Shown one piece after another: positions 53,748 through 63,197 of a stretch of 64,000 bases of DNA. The stretch lies in NCBI RefSeq assembly GCF_014384905.1, contig NZ_JACRSV010000001.1, positions 558,001 to 622,000 on the forward strand. The letters are read 5' to 3'. The notes beneath the pieces were generated by a model that had not been told where the DNA came from, did no database searches, and saw only the letters and a program-made list of their open reading frames with translations. A program made the position numbers and the translations under genes. The DNA is from Fumia xinanensis. Its GTDB lineage: Bacteria; Bacillota; Clostridia; Oscillospirales; Ruminococcaceae. Position 1 is the first letter of the stretch. The number at the start of each line of letters is the position of its first letter.

Positions 53748-55613
53748 TCATGCTTCTTCTATGAGATAAGTATTGGTTCGAAAATCTACCGTGATAGACA
53801 GGCCATTGTCAAAAACAGTCCGCTCTTTGTTCAGATTTCCGTCGACAAATTCGTGGCGCACCATCTCGGAAAAAGCGACTTTTTCCTGGAAGGCAGCGAC
53901 GGTTTCCGCCAGGGCGATTTCGGCCTCGTCCGCTTGGATGTCCAGATAGGGCATTCCGCCGTTTAACAGGGCGCAGAGATAGGATTTTTTGCCGACGAGG
54001 CGGCCGTAGGCATCGTCACGGATTTGCCAAGGAGTCATGATACAATCATGGTAGACGAGATTCATGAGCGGGACAGGGATCCCCCGGGGAGTCTGGCTCT
54101 GGTCAGCGTTCCAGGTTCCTGGATAAGGAGCGTGGTGGCAGAGGTCCAGGTGGGGAATGGCGAAATCGCAGGCTTCCTCACTGCTCATAATAGTGCCTTT
54201 GGCGCGGAGGTATTCAAAGCAGTTTGCACGGTATTCGATACATTCGGTTCGGGTCATTGGGTGCTCAGGATGCCGGCATTCATCGGGACGGACCACTGAG
54301 AACACGTCTAAGTATACTCCGTCAGGGCAGATGCCAAGTTCTTCAAGGCCGATGTGATTTCGGCGGACGTACTGGTCGGCCATGGAGGTGCAGAGATAAT
54401 CTTGCGGGCCGCCGTTCCAGGTGCATTCGCCGGGGATATTCTGTCCGGCTCCGTGCATGGAATTTTTAGGGTCGTAGGTGGCGGCATCGTGGTAATAATC
54501 CCGGTACTGGTCGTGAATGGCGAAGAGTACGTCCAGTTCCCGGCAGGCGTCTTGAAATTCCTTCATGGCGCCGGCGCCGCCAGCAGCCTCGCAGGGGGGG
54601 AGGACATCGGGATGCCGCTGGTCATAACCGTCAACTCCCCATCCGTCCAGGTGGAGGTAAGCCTTTTGGAGGCCGCGGACCTTGAGGGCTCGGAGCTGTT
54701 CCTGACGCTCCGCAAAAGTGGCGAACTGGCGGAGCATATCCGGTGCGGCGGTTTTATAGATCACTGCCTCCGGCTTGATGTAGGAATAGATACAGGTGTG
54801 GATGACAGGACTTCCCGCAAGCCGGTTTAAATTGGGGTTTGACACCGCCTTTTGTTTGAGCGTCAGCAGTTTCCCATGCTCTTTGACATAGCGGCGGTAA
54901 CTTTTACAGAAGGTGTTGTAGTCGCAGTTAGAGAAAAACTCCATCCGAAGGGTGCGTTTATAGGAAATCCGTCCCATAGAGGAGCACCAGCGCATATTGA
55001 GATGGGTGGGGCCGCCAGCGGGATGAATGAGGTCATATCCGCAGTCAAAAGGGGTGGTGATGATCTGCAAACAGCCATGGCCGCAGTCAATTTGTCCCAG
55101 CCAGGGCATATAGGCGGCCCGGTCGTAGACGAAAGACGGTGCTACCGCCTCGACGGCATGGGGCCAGTTATTGGGAATCAAAGTTCCCTGCATCATGGGG
55201 ATGACTGTGTATGCCTTTTCGCTGTGGTTTTTCCACAGAAACGGCGCGGGCCAACAAAAATCAATCGTCTCATCCGATTCGACGAGCGGATTCAGTTCCG
55301 CATAGAGCCGACCGGTAGCTTTTTCGAGCCAGTAAGAAGCGGTGAGGCTCAGGGGCAGAAGACTTCCCTCATACTGCCAGTGGGAATAAACAATTTTCCA
55401 GCCGTCGCCTACTCCCGTGTGGATTTCTTCCCGGTGGACGCAGAGAGCATCGGAAAAGGGAAGAGAAACTTCCTTTCCATTCAAAAGCAGCGTGACGGTG
55501 GGACGGAACGCCGGGTCTTGTTTCCAGGTATAGCCGTCGTGTGTGACAGAGATGGTATCCGTATCAGGATAAAACTCCGCGAGAATGTTTTTTGCAGTAA
55601 CCTGCAGATTCAT
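53748..55613 (-). CDS. DUF5696/GH101-like putative glycoside hydrolase
   Basis: This 621-residue protein has no signal peptide. The N-terminal beta-rich part (about 1-250) resembles a galactose-mutarotase-like sandwich. A TIM-barrel part (about 260-560) has HLDGWGVDGYDQRHPD near 322, DGVYLDVFSV near 436 and MSSEEACDF, with acidic residues placed like the nucleophile and acid of GH101-type enzymes. I believe it is DUF5696-like. The substrate is unknown. A possible promoter (TTACAA-16-TATTAT, minus strand, 55773-55800) lies upstream. Confidence 0.7.
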   Translation of the reverse strand: MNLQVTAKNILAEFYPDTDTISVTHDGYTWKQDPAFRPTVTLLLNGKEVSLPFSDALCVHREEIHTGVGDGWKIVYSHWQYEGSLLPLSLTASYWLEKATGRLYAELNPLVESDETIDFCWPAPFLWKNHSEKAYTVIPMMQGTLIPNNWPHAVEAVAPSFVYDRAAYMPWLGQIDCGHGCLQIITTPFDCGYDLIHPAGGPTHLNMRWCSSMGRISYKRTLRMEFFSNCDYNTFCKSYRRYVKEHGKLLTLKQKAVSNPNLNRLAGSPVIHTCIYSYIKPEAVIYKTAAPDMLRQFATFAERQEQLRALKVRGLQKAYLHLDGWGVDGYDQRHPDVLPPCEAAGGAGAMKEFQDACRELDVLFAIHDQYRDYYHDAATYDPKNSMHGAGQNIPGECTWNGGPQDYLCTSMADQYVRRNHIGLEELGICPDGVYLDVFSVVRPDECRHPEHPMTRTECIEYRANCFEYLRAKGTIMSSEEACDFAIPHLDLCHHAPYPGTWNADQSQTPRGIPVPLMNLVYHDCIMTPWQIRDDAYGRLVGKKSYLCALLNGGMPYLDIQADEAEIALAETVAAFQEKVAFSEMVRHEFVDGNLNKERTVFDNGLSITVDFRTNTYLIEEA

Positions 55614-55839
55614 AGATAATCCCTCGCAATAAAAAATTTTATCCGCAGCAATCGGTTAAGGCGGCAATTCATTTTATCTATCCGCCGGATCCTGCTCATC
55701 CGGCAACCTTTTCCGACCTGCGAACAGGCCATCTCCTTTTTCTCTCCATATCGATAATCTGCCAGAGAGGCAGCATAATATCTGTAGCTGTGTCGATTGT
55801 AACACATCAACGAAGTTTTACACCAGGAAAACAAAATGC

Positions 55840-55926
55840 TGATACAATGTTCTCACAGCGGAATATTAGCGCCTTTTGGCGCCATGCAAATGGCTAAACC
55901 GTTTGCAAGTGAGGACATTATAGCAC
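55840..55926. repeat. Complete single copy of the multi-hairpin repeat element
   Basis: The left end TGATACAATGTTCTCAC (55840-55856) and right end GTGAGGACATTATAGCA (55909-55925) are inverted repeats matching at 14 of 17 positions. Inside are GCGCC/GGCGC and TGCAAA-TGG/CCG-TTTGCA hairpins. It lies in the 547-bp gap 55614-56160, which otherwise holds a GCCGGAT/ATCCGGC hairpin (55684-55704), a promoter candidate and a terminator. Confidence 0.8.
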
Positions 55927-56022
55927 ATAACTTGGGATTCGGGAAGAGTTTTTGCAAAAGTACAGCCCAAGAAGCATCAATTTTATAAATCTATGACGTT
56001 TTATATTATTTTTATAAAAAAC

Positions 56023-56055
56023 AAAATCGGCTGGAAAAACCAGCCGATTTTGCTT
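56023..56055 (-). terminator. Terminator of the giant extracellular protein gene
   Basis: AAAATCGGCTGG pairs with CCAGCCGATTTT around AAAAA. On the minus strand it is followed by GTTTTTTATAAA. Confidence 0.9.
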
Positions 56056-56160
56056 TTGAGAGGAATGGAGATGATCCTCTCAAAATATGATGTGGAGATT
56101 AGGAGATTGCTAAAGAAACTTGTTTTTTGATATAAGTGATGCTGATTGAAATAACGAACG

Positions 56161-59100
56161 TTATTTCACCCATGCGCCGGAAGCGTCTAACTTGTAGCCG
56201 CCTACGGTGGTGTTAGCGGCCATTTTGCCGCTGGCGTTGAAGTAGTAGCATTTAGCATTTACCCAGTTCCAGCCGGTCGCCATTGCGCCGCTGTCTTTCA
56301 GGTAGTACCAGGTGGTACCCTGCTGGAGCCAGCCGGTAAACATAGCACCGTTGCCTCTAAAGTAGTACCAAGTGTTTCCTACCTTCACCCAGCCGGAGTT
56401 AGCCATGCCGCCCCAGTCATAGAGGTAGTACCATACTCCGCCGTTGTAGAGCCAGCCGGTCTGCATGACACCGCTTGCGCTTAAGAAGTACCAGGTGTTG
56501 CCCAGTTTGAGCCAGCCTGTCGCCATCACGCCGTCGGATTTCAGGTAGTACCACTTGTTATCCACTTTCTGCCAGCCGGTAGTCCGGATGCCGTCAGCGT
56601 TCAGGTAATACCACTTGCCGGACACTTTCGCCCAGCCGGTGACAATCTCGCCGTCTTTGTCTGTCAGCTTGTAGCCGTCGTCTGTCTCTTCCCAGGTATA
56701 GGTGTCATCTCCGGTAGGAGGAGTCTCGGGATCCGGTTTATCGCCGGGTTTGGAAGGAACGTATCCGCCGCCGCCGGAACCGCCTCCACCGATGGAGCTG
56801 CCCTGACCGATGCTGCCACCTGTAGGTGCATCGCTGAATTTCTCGATGTAGGGGATGGTATTTGTCAGAGTGCCTTTCATGAACTGATAGGTGTAATCAT
56901 AAAGGTCGCGGAATTGCTGCTGTTTTGCGTAAGCAAGCGGGTAGATGGCCCGAAGATCCTGATACCACGCACGGTAGACGTTGGGACCGTCAAATCCATT
57001 TTTCACACCGGAATTTAAGTAATCCAGGTATTGATTATAGCGGAGCGGAGATTGCATAACGCGGTTGTCAAATTCCATCTCAAGACCGATTTGAGCGTAA
57101 TTTGCCAGTTTTGCAGCGTTGTCCACACGTGTAGTGCCTCCGGCTCCTGCACTGGTAGCGTTCGTCGGTTCTTCAAAGAAATGGTTGGGCTGAAGGGCGA
57201 CTGCGTCGAATCCCGCTTTGTCGGCCCAAAGGGTTCCGCTGGCGAAGAAGTAGGGAATCCAGTAGAAGTGATACCCTGCTTCATGGATGATGTCAGCAGC
57301 GTAGAGCCGGGTGTTGACTTCATCGCCGAGACCTTCCGCCAGCCAATAGATACCGGAAAAGTCGATGTACTCGTAATCTCTGCGTTCCATTTCGCCGATG
57401 ACCATATCGAGCCACCAGTCGATGAGGTATTTCCAATCCTCTTCCCGGGTGAGATTCATCTCCCGGCCGTTTAATGTGCCGAATTTTTCGATGCCGGTGT
57501 GCACTTCTGGAATGGTGAGAACCAGTTTTACCTTGTAATTCGGGTCGCCCAAGTCGATAGAAGCCTGTCTGGCGGCTTCGTTTAAGTTGTCGATGTCGCC
57601 GCCCTCTTTAAAGATCTTTTCATAGTACCAGATCCAGTCTTCGATCTGCGGAGGACCGACATTTGGATCAGGGGTATACGACCGGCCGTATTGAGACCAG
57701 AGACCCAGCAGCAATACACCGTCGAACATGGTATCCACTGATTTTCCGTCGTAGTCCACATAGGTGAGATAGGGTTTGTACTGTTCAGCAGACCAATCGC
57801 CGCGATGAATGCCGGTTTCTTCGTCGACGCCGTACCATCCATTGTAGCAGAGCACCAGATCATGAATGCCGCCGGTGGTTTCCTCACTGGGAACCAGATA
57901 TTTCTGACCGTTTTCCAGATCACGGCCGCCTTCAGCTATGAGGGCGCCGTCTTTGATGCCGTCGTAACCCATGATTTCGATTTCATCAATGGTATTCCAG
58001 TTACAGATTTCGATGTCGATGCGAACATACCGGCAGGCTACCATATCAGCGCCAGCCAAATCCTGAGAAACGCCGTTTGTATCGGTAAAATGCCAGCCAA
58101 AGCTGTCCAACCGCTGCAGCCAGATGTTAGTATCGCGGTTTTCGGACAGCGGCGTCCACCGCTCGCCGTCCATCGAGGCAAAGGTTAGGATGCGCCAGGG
58201 TTTGTTGCCGCCCTTCATGTTGAACTGGAGGCTAGTGATGGTTTTGACGTCTTCCAGATCGACGACGATGGTCTTTAACGGCCACAAGTTGTATTTCTGG
58301 ACATAGTCCTGGCTCTTAAAGCCGAACCATGCAGGGTCGGCCAGCGAGTCGGTGCCTCGGATACCATCAGTCAGCTCGATGCCGTTTGTGTCGGGATAGG
58401 TGTTGTCAACGTTTGCGGGAGTGGCGGTGTAGGGTTTTCCCAACGCCACGTTATAATGCTCGCCGGGAAGGTTCATGACAAGACCCGCATCGGAACATTT
58501 TCCGCGCTTTCCGACCACTTCAATCTCATCCACCGACACGGTTTTGCCGTAGGGGATATCGAATTCTACGCGGAGATAGCGGATGTAGGCTTTTGCAGCT
58601 CCTTCCAAGTTGGAGTAGAAGGAGTCGGCGCCTCCCTGCCAGAGGAAGGAGGAAGCGCGGTCGCCGGTTGCTGATGCTTGGGTAAATGTCTTTAATGTAA
58701 ACCATTCAACATTATCAGCAGAGACTTTGAACACTACGTTTTGGGGCATACCAGAGCCGTCTTTGGTGTGCAGAAGGATCTGGGATACCGAGTTGAAGGA
58801 GGTCAAATCAACATTCATGGCGATGTGGTTGTCAGAAGCATTGGAGGAAGAATCAAATTCTGTCCAATCCCCATAAAAACCGTCAGTGAGCAAAGAAGCG
58901 CTGCCCATATTAGGCGTGCGGGATAAAGTTACGTCATATCCGCTGATCAGGTTGTAGGTCTGGCCGTTGTCGGGCTGAAGCTCGGCGTCGGCGAGGCCGT
59001 CGTTGGTTTTGAGAACTTCAATTTCGTCTAAGGCAATGACCTGATCCATCGTCATGGTCAGTTTGACATAGCGGCCGGTGACGGGGCCGGAAGTCCCGTA

Positions 59101-62100
59101 ATCAAACCGCTGAATGCCGCTGGGAGCTGTAGACCAGTTTAAATTCTGCCCGGTAAAGTCTTTCCAGTTTACTTTATCGTCGGAATACTCCACCTTGATG
59201 GCGGTGGGATACTGGCTCTGGAAGGCGTTAAAGCTCTTGTAGCCGCCTGCGCCTTCATAGGCGTTATACGCAGCCCATTCGTTGGCGTCCGGGCTGGGAG
59301 CGCCTCTTCTGCCGTCGGTGAGTTTTCTGCCGTTGTCCGGCATAAGGGGCATGAAGCTCCATTGGGCCTCATAATCGCAGCCAAAGGCGATGTTATTGGG
59401 ATCGGGGTCGATGATCTCCGCTGGAGCCTGTTCGGGCTGTGCTGCTTCGCGGGGGAGCGGGTCTTTGAGCACTTCGATCTCATCCAGGAACACCCAGGAA
59501 TCATAGACAAATTCCACTTTGACGTACCGGGCGCTGAGAGGCTGCGGAGAGGTGTATACATAGTTGAAAATGCCATTTGACGGAATGCCGCCGGCTTTGA
59601 GGAAGCCCGCTTTGACCCGTTCAAAGCTCTGAGTGGAACCCAGGTCGAGAATCACGTCAAAGGTAGAGGTTTTTTCCTTCAGTTCCTGCCATCCGCCGTT
59701 GGTGTTGGAGATGTAGACATGGATTTCAGAGGGACCGGCCACGCCGTCGGCCCGCAAAATATTCATGCGGATTTCCTGAAAGGTTTCTATCTGTTCCAGG
59801 TCGAGGATAACCTCGGCGTTTTTCTTGCCCTGGTCGTGCCAGAAGTTGTAGCCAACCCATGCCGGATCCTGAACGGTGACGCTGGCGTATTTGCCGTCGG
59901 TCAGCTCTTTGCCGTCTGTGTCGGTATAGGTGTCTGCCGGATGGTTTGCCGTGTAGGGTTTACCCAGAGCCAGATTGTTGCCCTCGGGCATGACGGGGCC
60001 TCCTGTCAGCACCAGTTTGCCGTAGGGAGACCGGGTAGCGGTTTTCGCAAAGACTTCAATTTCGTCCAGGAAGGCCCATGAGCCGCCGCCAGTGACGGTG
60101 ATGCGAATCTGATCGGCGGTAATGGGATCGTCGGCAGTCAGCGCCACTTCAAAGCGGCCGTTGCTGGATCTGCTGATATTACCGTTGTAAAGGACGTCCC
60201 ATTCGTCCTTGGAAGCGAGTTTTCTCTCCACCTGGATGGCGGCGGGATAGGAAATACCTACGTCGTTAGCCTGAAGCATCCCCACGTTGACCTGCTGGAA
60301 AGAAATGGTTTCGTCCAAATCAAATTCCATGCTGAATTTGGAGACGGTGCCGGTGTGAATACCGACGCTGTTGGCGTCGTTCCAGCCGGTGGCTTTTACG
60401 CCGTCGGTCATTTTGGCCCGCTGGAGGTCGGGGTAGGACTCATGATAATTTGCATCTGCCAGCTCGGTAGCATAGGGGATTCCGGCAATCAGGTTATCCA
60501 GTTTTTCGTTTACCGTCAAAACGCAGATATTGCTTTCCGCTGCAGCGGAGGTTTTCCCTTTTGTATTGGTGACGACCACCCAGTATTCTCCGCTGTCGGA
60601 GAGGGCGGCTGCCGCGATGGCGTAAGAAGGACTGTTCTCCCCGATGGGATCGCCGTCTTTATACCACTGATAGGAAAGGGTTCCGCCGTCGGTGGCGGAA
60701 GCGGCGATTTCAAAGGTGACAGCGTCGCCTTCAATGGCGGCTGCTCTGGAGAAAAGGTCGCTGTGAATGACGGGGGCGACAGCGTCGGCCGTCATGTCGA
60801 TGACGGTCAAAGCGCAAAGGGCGCTTTGTACGCTGTTGGTCTCTCCGTTGAGGGTATTGGTAACAGTGACAGAGTAGTTTCCGCTGTCGGCAAGAGTCGC
60901 CGTCTCGATGGTATAGGAAGGGCTGTCTGTTCCAACAGGGTCGCCGTCCCTGTACCACTGGTAGGAGAGGACGCCGCCATCAGAAACCGAGGCTTCTACC
61001 GACAGGGTAACAGCGTCGTCAGCGTTGACGGACGTCGTTGCAGGAAGGTTTTTTGTCAGAGCGGGGGTCTGCGGGCCGGACTCGACGCCGAGAATGCGGA
61101 CGTCGGTCAGACAGAGATAGGTAGATTCCGGGACGGGATTCGGAGTGATCGAAACACGGACCTGCCGCGCTTTGACAGGAGCGCCCGCCAGATCGACGGT
61201 GTATGTAAAGGGCGCTTCTATCTGTTCCGGGTTTCCTTCGCCCGCCAGCACCCAGTCGTTGGCTGTTTCGTCAAAGTACTCCACCTGATAATGGGTGGGT
61301 CCCATAACGCCATAACCGCCGTTGATGCCGATGATTTCCACCCGGTAGAGGGTCTGGCTGCGAGTGAGGTCAAAGGTGAGGGTTACAGGGTCGCCGCTTG
61401 CCCGTTTACAGTAATGGACGGCGTCGGCGCTCCAGATGCTGGTGGCGGTTGCGTCGTCGGTGAGCTTGGTGTGGTCGGGGTCCTCATGGCCGCCGTTGTA
61501 TTCGCTGTCTTTCCAGTTGGTTTCATAGGTTAGGCCTTTGGCAAAGTCAATGAGATTGCCGGGGACCAGAACCTCGGAAACTGTCAGAGTACAGCTCTTG
61601 CTGAGAGTATCGGCGGTTTCGCCCTCCAGGGTGTTGGTAACTTTTACCTGGTAGCTTCCGCTGTCGGAAAGAGCTGCGCTGTCAATGGTGTATACCGGGC
61701 TGTTTTCCCCCACGGGTTCTCCGTCTTTCATCCACTGGTAGGAAAGGACGCCGCCGTCGGAGACGGAGGCTTCTACCGAGAGGGTAACCAGGTCGCCCAG
61801 CAGGGCGGTTTCTTCCGACGGAAGATTCTTTGTAATAGAAGGAATCTGCGGACCGGAAGCCACTTCCCCTTCTTTGCCCCAGATTTTAATATCGGTGAGG
61901 CAGAGGAAGGTGGGATAGGGCGTTACCGATATGCGGATCTGCTGCGCCTTTACCGGCGCGCCGGGCAGATCGACCAGATAATCGTAAGTGCCCAGTTCGC
62001 TGGTGGGGTTTTCTTCGCCCGCCAGCACCCAGTTGTTAGCCGCTTCGTCGAAATATTCTACCTGGTAGTGGGTGGGCGTTTCAACGCCGGAACCGCCGTT

Positions 62101-62436
62101 GATGCCGATGATTTCCACCAGGTGCAGATCCCGTGGCTGACCCAAATCAAAGGTAAAAGTAATGGGTTCGCCGCTTTCTCTAAAACGGAAGTGGATGGCG
62201 TCGGACCCCCAGATACTGGTGGCCGTCGCGTCGTCAGTGAGTTTGGTATGGTCAAAATCTTCGTGGCCGCCATTGAATTCACTGTCTTCCCAGTTGGTTT
62301 CGTAGGCGAGGCCTTTTGCAAAATCTACCCACTCATCTGGCGCGCCCAAAACCGTTACCGGTGGAACGCTGTAGAGCAGGCAGGTCCAGGCCAGTATCAT
62401 ACTGATCCAGGAACGGATGCGAGGTCTTGCTTTCAT
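56161..62436 (-). CDS. Giant secreted multidomain protein: discoidin modules, Ig-like domains, DUF4855, Gly-Trp repeats
   Basis: This is a 2091-residue exported protein. A signal peptide covers about residues 1-31. F5/8-type-C (discoidin/CBM32-like) modules lie at about 35-190, 293-455, 647-802, 815-992, 1012-1145, 1159-1309 and 1326-1486. Ig-like domains lie at about 195-288, 457-548 and 550-645 (each with SYQWxKDG and DSGxYxVxVTNT). DUF4855 spans about 1500-1860. A Gly/Ser/Pro linker (about 1868-1910) leads to seven or eight Gly-Trp wall-binding repeats at the C-terminus. It probably binds surface polysaccharide or host glycans and is held non-covalently on the wall. DUF4855 may be a hydrolase; no catalytic residue is proven. 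Confidence 0.9.
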   Translation of the reverse strand: MKARPRIRSWISMILAWTCLLYSVPPVTVLGAPDEWVDFAKGLAYETNWEDSEFNGGHEDFDHTKLTDDATATSIWGSDAIHFRFRESGEPITFTFDLGQPRDLHLVEIIGINGGSGVETPTHYQVEYFDEAANNWVLAGEENPTSELGTYDYLVDLPGAPVKAQQIRISVTPYPTFLCLTDIKIWGKEGEVASGPQIPSITKNLPSEETALLGDLVTLSVEASVSDGGVLSYQWMKDGEPVGENSPVYTIDSAALSDSGSYQVKVTNTLEGETADTLSKSCTLTVSEVLVPGNLIDFAKGLTYETNWKDSEYNGGHEDPDHTKLTDDATATSIWSADAVHYCKRASGDPVTLTFDLTRSQTLYRVEIIGINGGYGVMGPTHYQVEYFDETANDWVLAGEGNPEQIEAPFTYTVDLAGAPVKARQVRVSITPNPVPESTYLCLTDVRILGVESGPQTPALTKNLPATTSVNADDAVTLSVEASVSDGGVLSYQWYRDGDPVGTDSPSYTIETATLADSGNYSVTVTNTLNGETNSVQSALCALTVIDMTADAVAPVIHSDLFSRAAAIEGDAVTFEIAASATDGGTLSYQWYKDGDPIGENSPSYAIAAAALSDSGEYWVVVTNTKGKTSAAAESNICVLTVNEKLDNLIAGIPYATELADANYHESYPDLQRAKMTDGVKATGWNDANSVGIHTGTVSKFSMEFDLDETISFQQVNVGMLQANDVGISYPAAIQVERKLASKDEWDVLYNGNISRSSNGRFEVALTADDPITADQIRITVTGGGSWAFLDEIEVFAKTATRSPYGKLVLTGGPVMPEGNNLALGKPYTANHPADTYTDTDGKELTDGKYASVTVQDPAWVGYNFWHDQGKKNAEVILDLEQIETFQEIRMNILRADGVAGPSEIHVYISNTNGGWQELKEKTSTFDVILDLGSTQSFERVKAGFLKAGGIPSNGIFNYVYTSPQPLSARYVKVEFVYDSWVFLDEIEVLKDPLPREAAQPEQAPAEIIDPDPNNIAFGCDYEAQWSFMPLMPDNGRKLTDGRRGAPSPDANEWAAYNAYEGAGGYKSFNAFQSQYPTAIKVEYSDDKVNWKDFTGQNLNWSTAPSGIQRFDYGTSGPVTGRYVKLTMTMDQVIALDEIEVLKTNDGLADAELQPDNGQTYNLISGYDVTLSRTPNMGSASLLTDGFYGDWTEFDSSSNASDNHIAMNVDLTSFNSVSQILLHTKDGSGMPQNVVFKVSADNVEWFTLKTFTQASATGDRASSFLWQGGADSFYSNLEGAAKAYIRYLRVEFDIPYGKTVSVDEIEVVGKRGKCSDAGLVMNLPGEHYNVALGKPYTATPANVDNTYPDTNGIELTDGIRGTDSLADPAWFGFKSQDYVQKYNLWPLKTIVVDLEDVKTITSLQFNMKGGNKPWRILTFASMDGERWTPLSENRDTNIWLQRLDSFGWHFTDTNGVSQDLAGADMVACRYVRIDIEICNWNTIDEIEIMGYDGIKDGALIAEGGRDLENGQKYLVPSEETTGGIHDLVLCYNGWYGVDEETGIHRGDWSAEQYKPYLTYVDYDGKSVDTMFDGVLLLGLWSQYGRSYTPDPNVGPPQIEDWIWYYEKIFKEGGDIDNLNEAARQASIDLGDPNYKVKLVLTIPEVHTGIEKFGTLNGREMNLTREEDWKYLIDWWLDMVIGEMERRDYEYIDFSGIYWLAEGLGDEVNTRLYAADIIHEAGYHFYWIPYFFASGTLWADKAGFDAVALQPNHFFEEPTNATSAGAGGTTRVDNAAKLANYAQIGLEMEFDNRVMQSPLRYNQYLDYLNSGVKNGFDGPNVYRAWYQDLRAIYPLAYAKQQQFRDLYDYTYQFMKGTLTNTIPYIEKFSDAPTGGSIGQGSSIGGGGSGGGGYVPSKPGDKPDPETPPTGDDTYTWEETDDGYKLTDKDGEIVTGWAKVSGKWYYLNADGIRTTGWQKVDNKWYYLKSDGVMATGWLKLGNTWYFLSASGVMQTGWLYNGGVWYYLYDWGGMANSGWVKVGNTWYYFRGNGAMFTGWLQQGTTWYYLKDSGAMATGWNWVNAKCYYFNASGKMAANTTVGGYKLDASGAWVK

Positions 62437-63197
62437 TTACTCAACTCCCCTTTTTATAAATATCTCCTAAAATCATTCAGCAGAATATTCTGCCTCCTAC
62501 TTCATATATAATACAAAAAAATCGTTATAAAAATAGTCTTTTTATGATAAAATGGTCTATATTTTACAAAAGTAAAATATTGTCAAGTGTAAAGCCAAAT
62601 GGTGATAACTCAGGAATATCATTAGAGAAGGGTGGCGATATCAAAGTTGTTAGCTGGCTAGAATGGAAATAAGAAGTTTTTGAGAAAATTGTGCCTTCGG
62701 TGCAGATTTCTTTTTAAATAGAAGCAACTGAGAAAATTCGTTTTTTTATTGGTCAAATTAGCTAATAAAATTCAGGAAATTCAGCAATCTTTATAGAGAC
62801 TTTTTTGCCAAAAAGGGTTTTCATTTTTTTTCAAACCGCTATAATAGATTAAAACCAGACGAAACGGGTGAAATTCCTGTCTGGTGAGACTGGAAAAGCA
62901 GACATTATGTCGGAAAGAAGTCCCGGGTTTATTACTCGGAAAAAGAGATTGATTTAATACAGGATTTTCTCACTTTTTTTAAAAAATAACAAGTCCTTCC
63001 ACAAATAAGTATTGATGTTATTTTTTACACAGTACGGCTCGCTTTGAGAAAAAATAGCAGAAAAATTAAAAAGTAGTTTTTGATCCAAGTTCATCTTGGT
63101 TTCATTGGAATTTTGTGCCTTTGCCGCAAATATAACAACGGCAATTTTACGGCGGAGTTGTAAAACGGTACAATTCCCAGAAAGGAATGAAGAGTTT
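62437..63197. other. AT-rich intergenic region without a visible gene
   Basis: This 761-bp gap lies between divergent genes. It is AT-rich and has no convincing reading frame. A TATAAT at 62840-62845 lacks a matching -35 box. CCAGAC (62855-62860) and GTCTGG (62879-62884) can pair. The promoter of the giant gene should lie near 62500, where TATTATATATG occurs on the minus strand. Confidence 0.5.

Noticed and set aside
60355..61533. Plus-strand frame of 392 codons
   Set aside because: It is antisense to the repeated Ig-like and discoidin modules of the giant protein, whose modules align well. The repeats in the shadow mirror those modules.
62855..62890. GGGTGAAATTCC resembling part of an FMN (or cobalamin) riboswitch core
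   Set aside because: The other conserved segments of either class are missing nearby, and no riboflavin or B12 gene follows.
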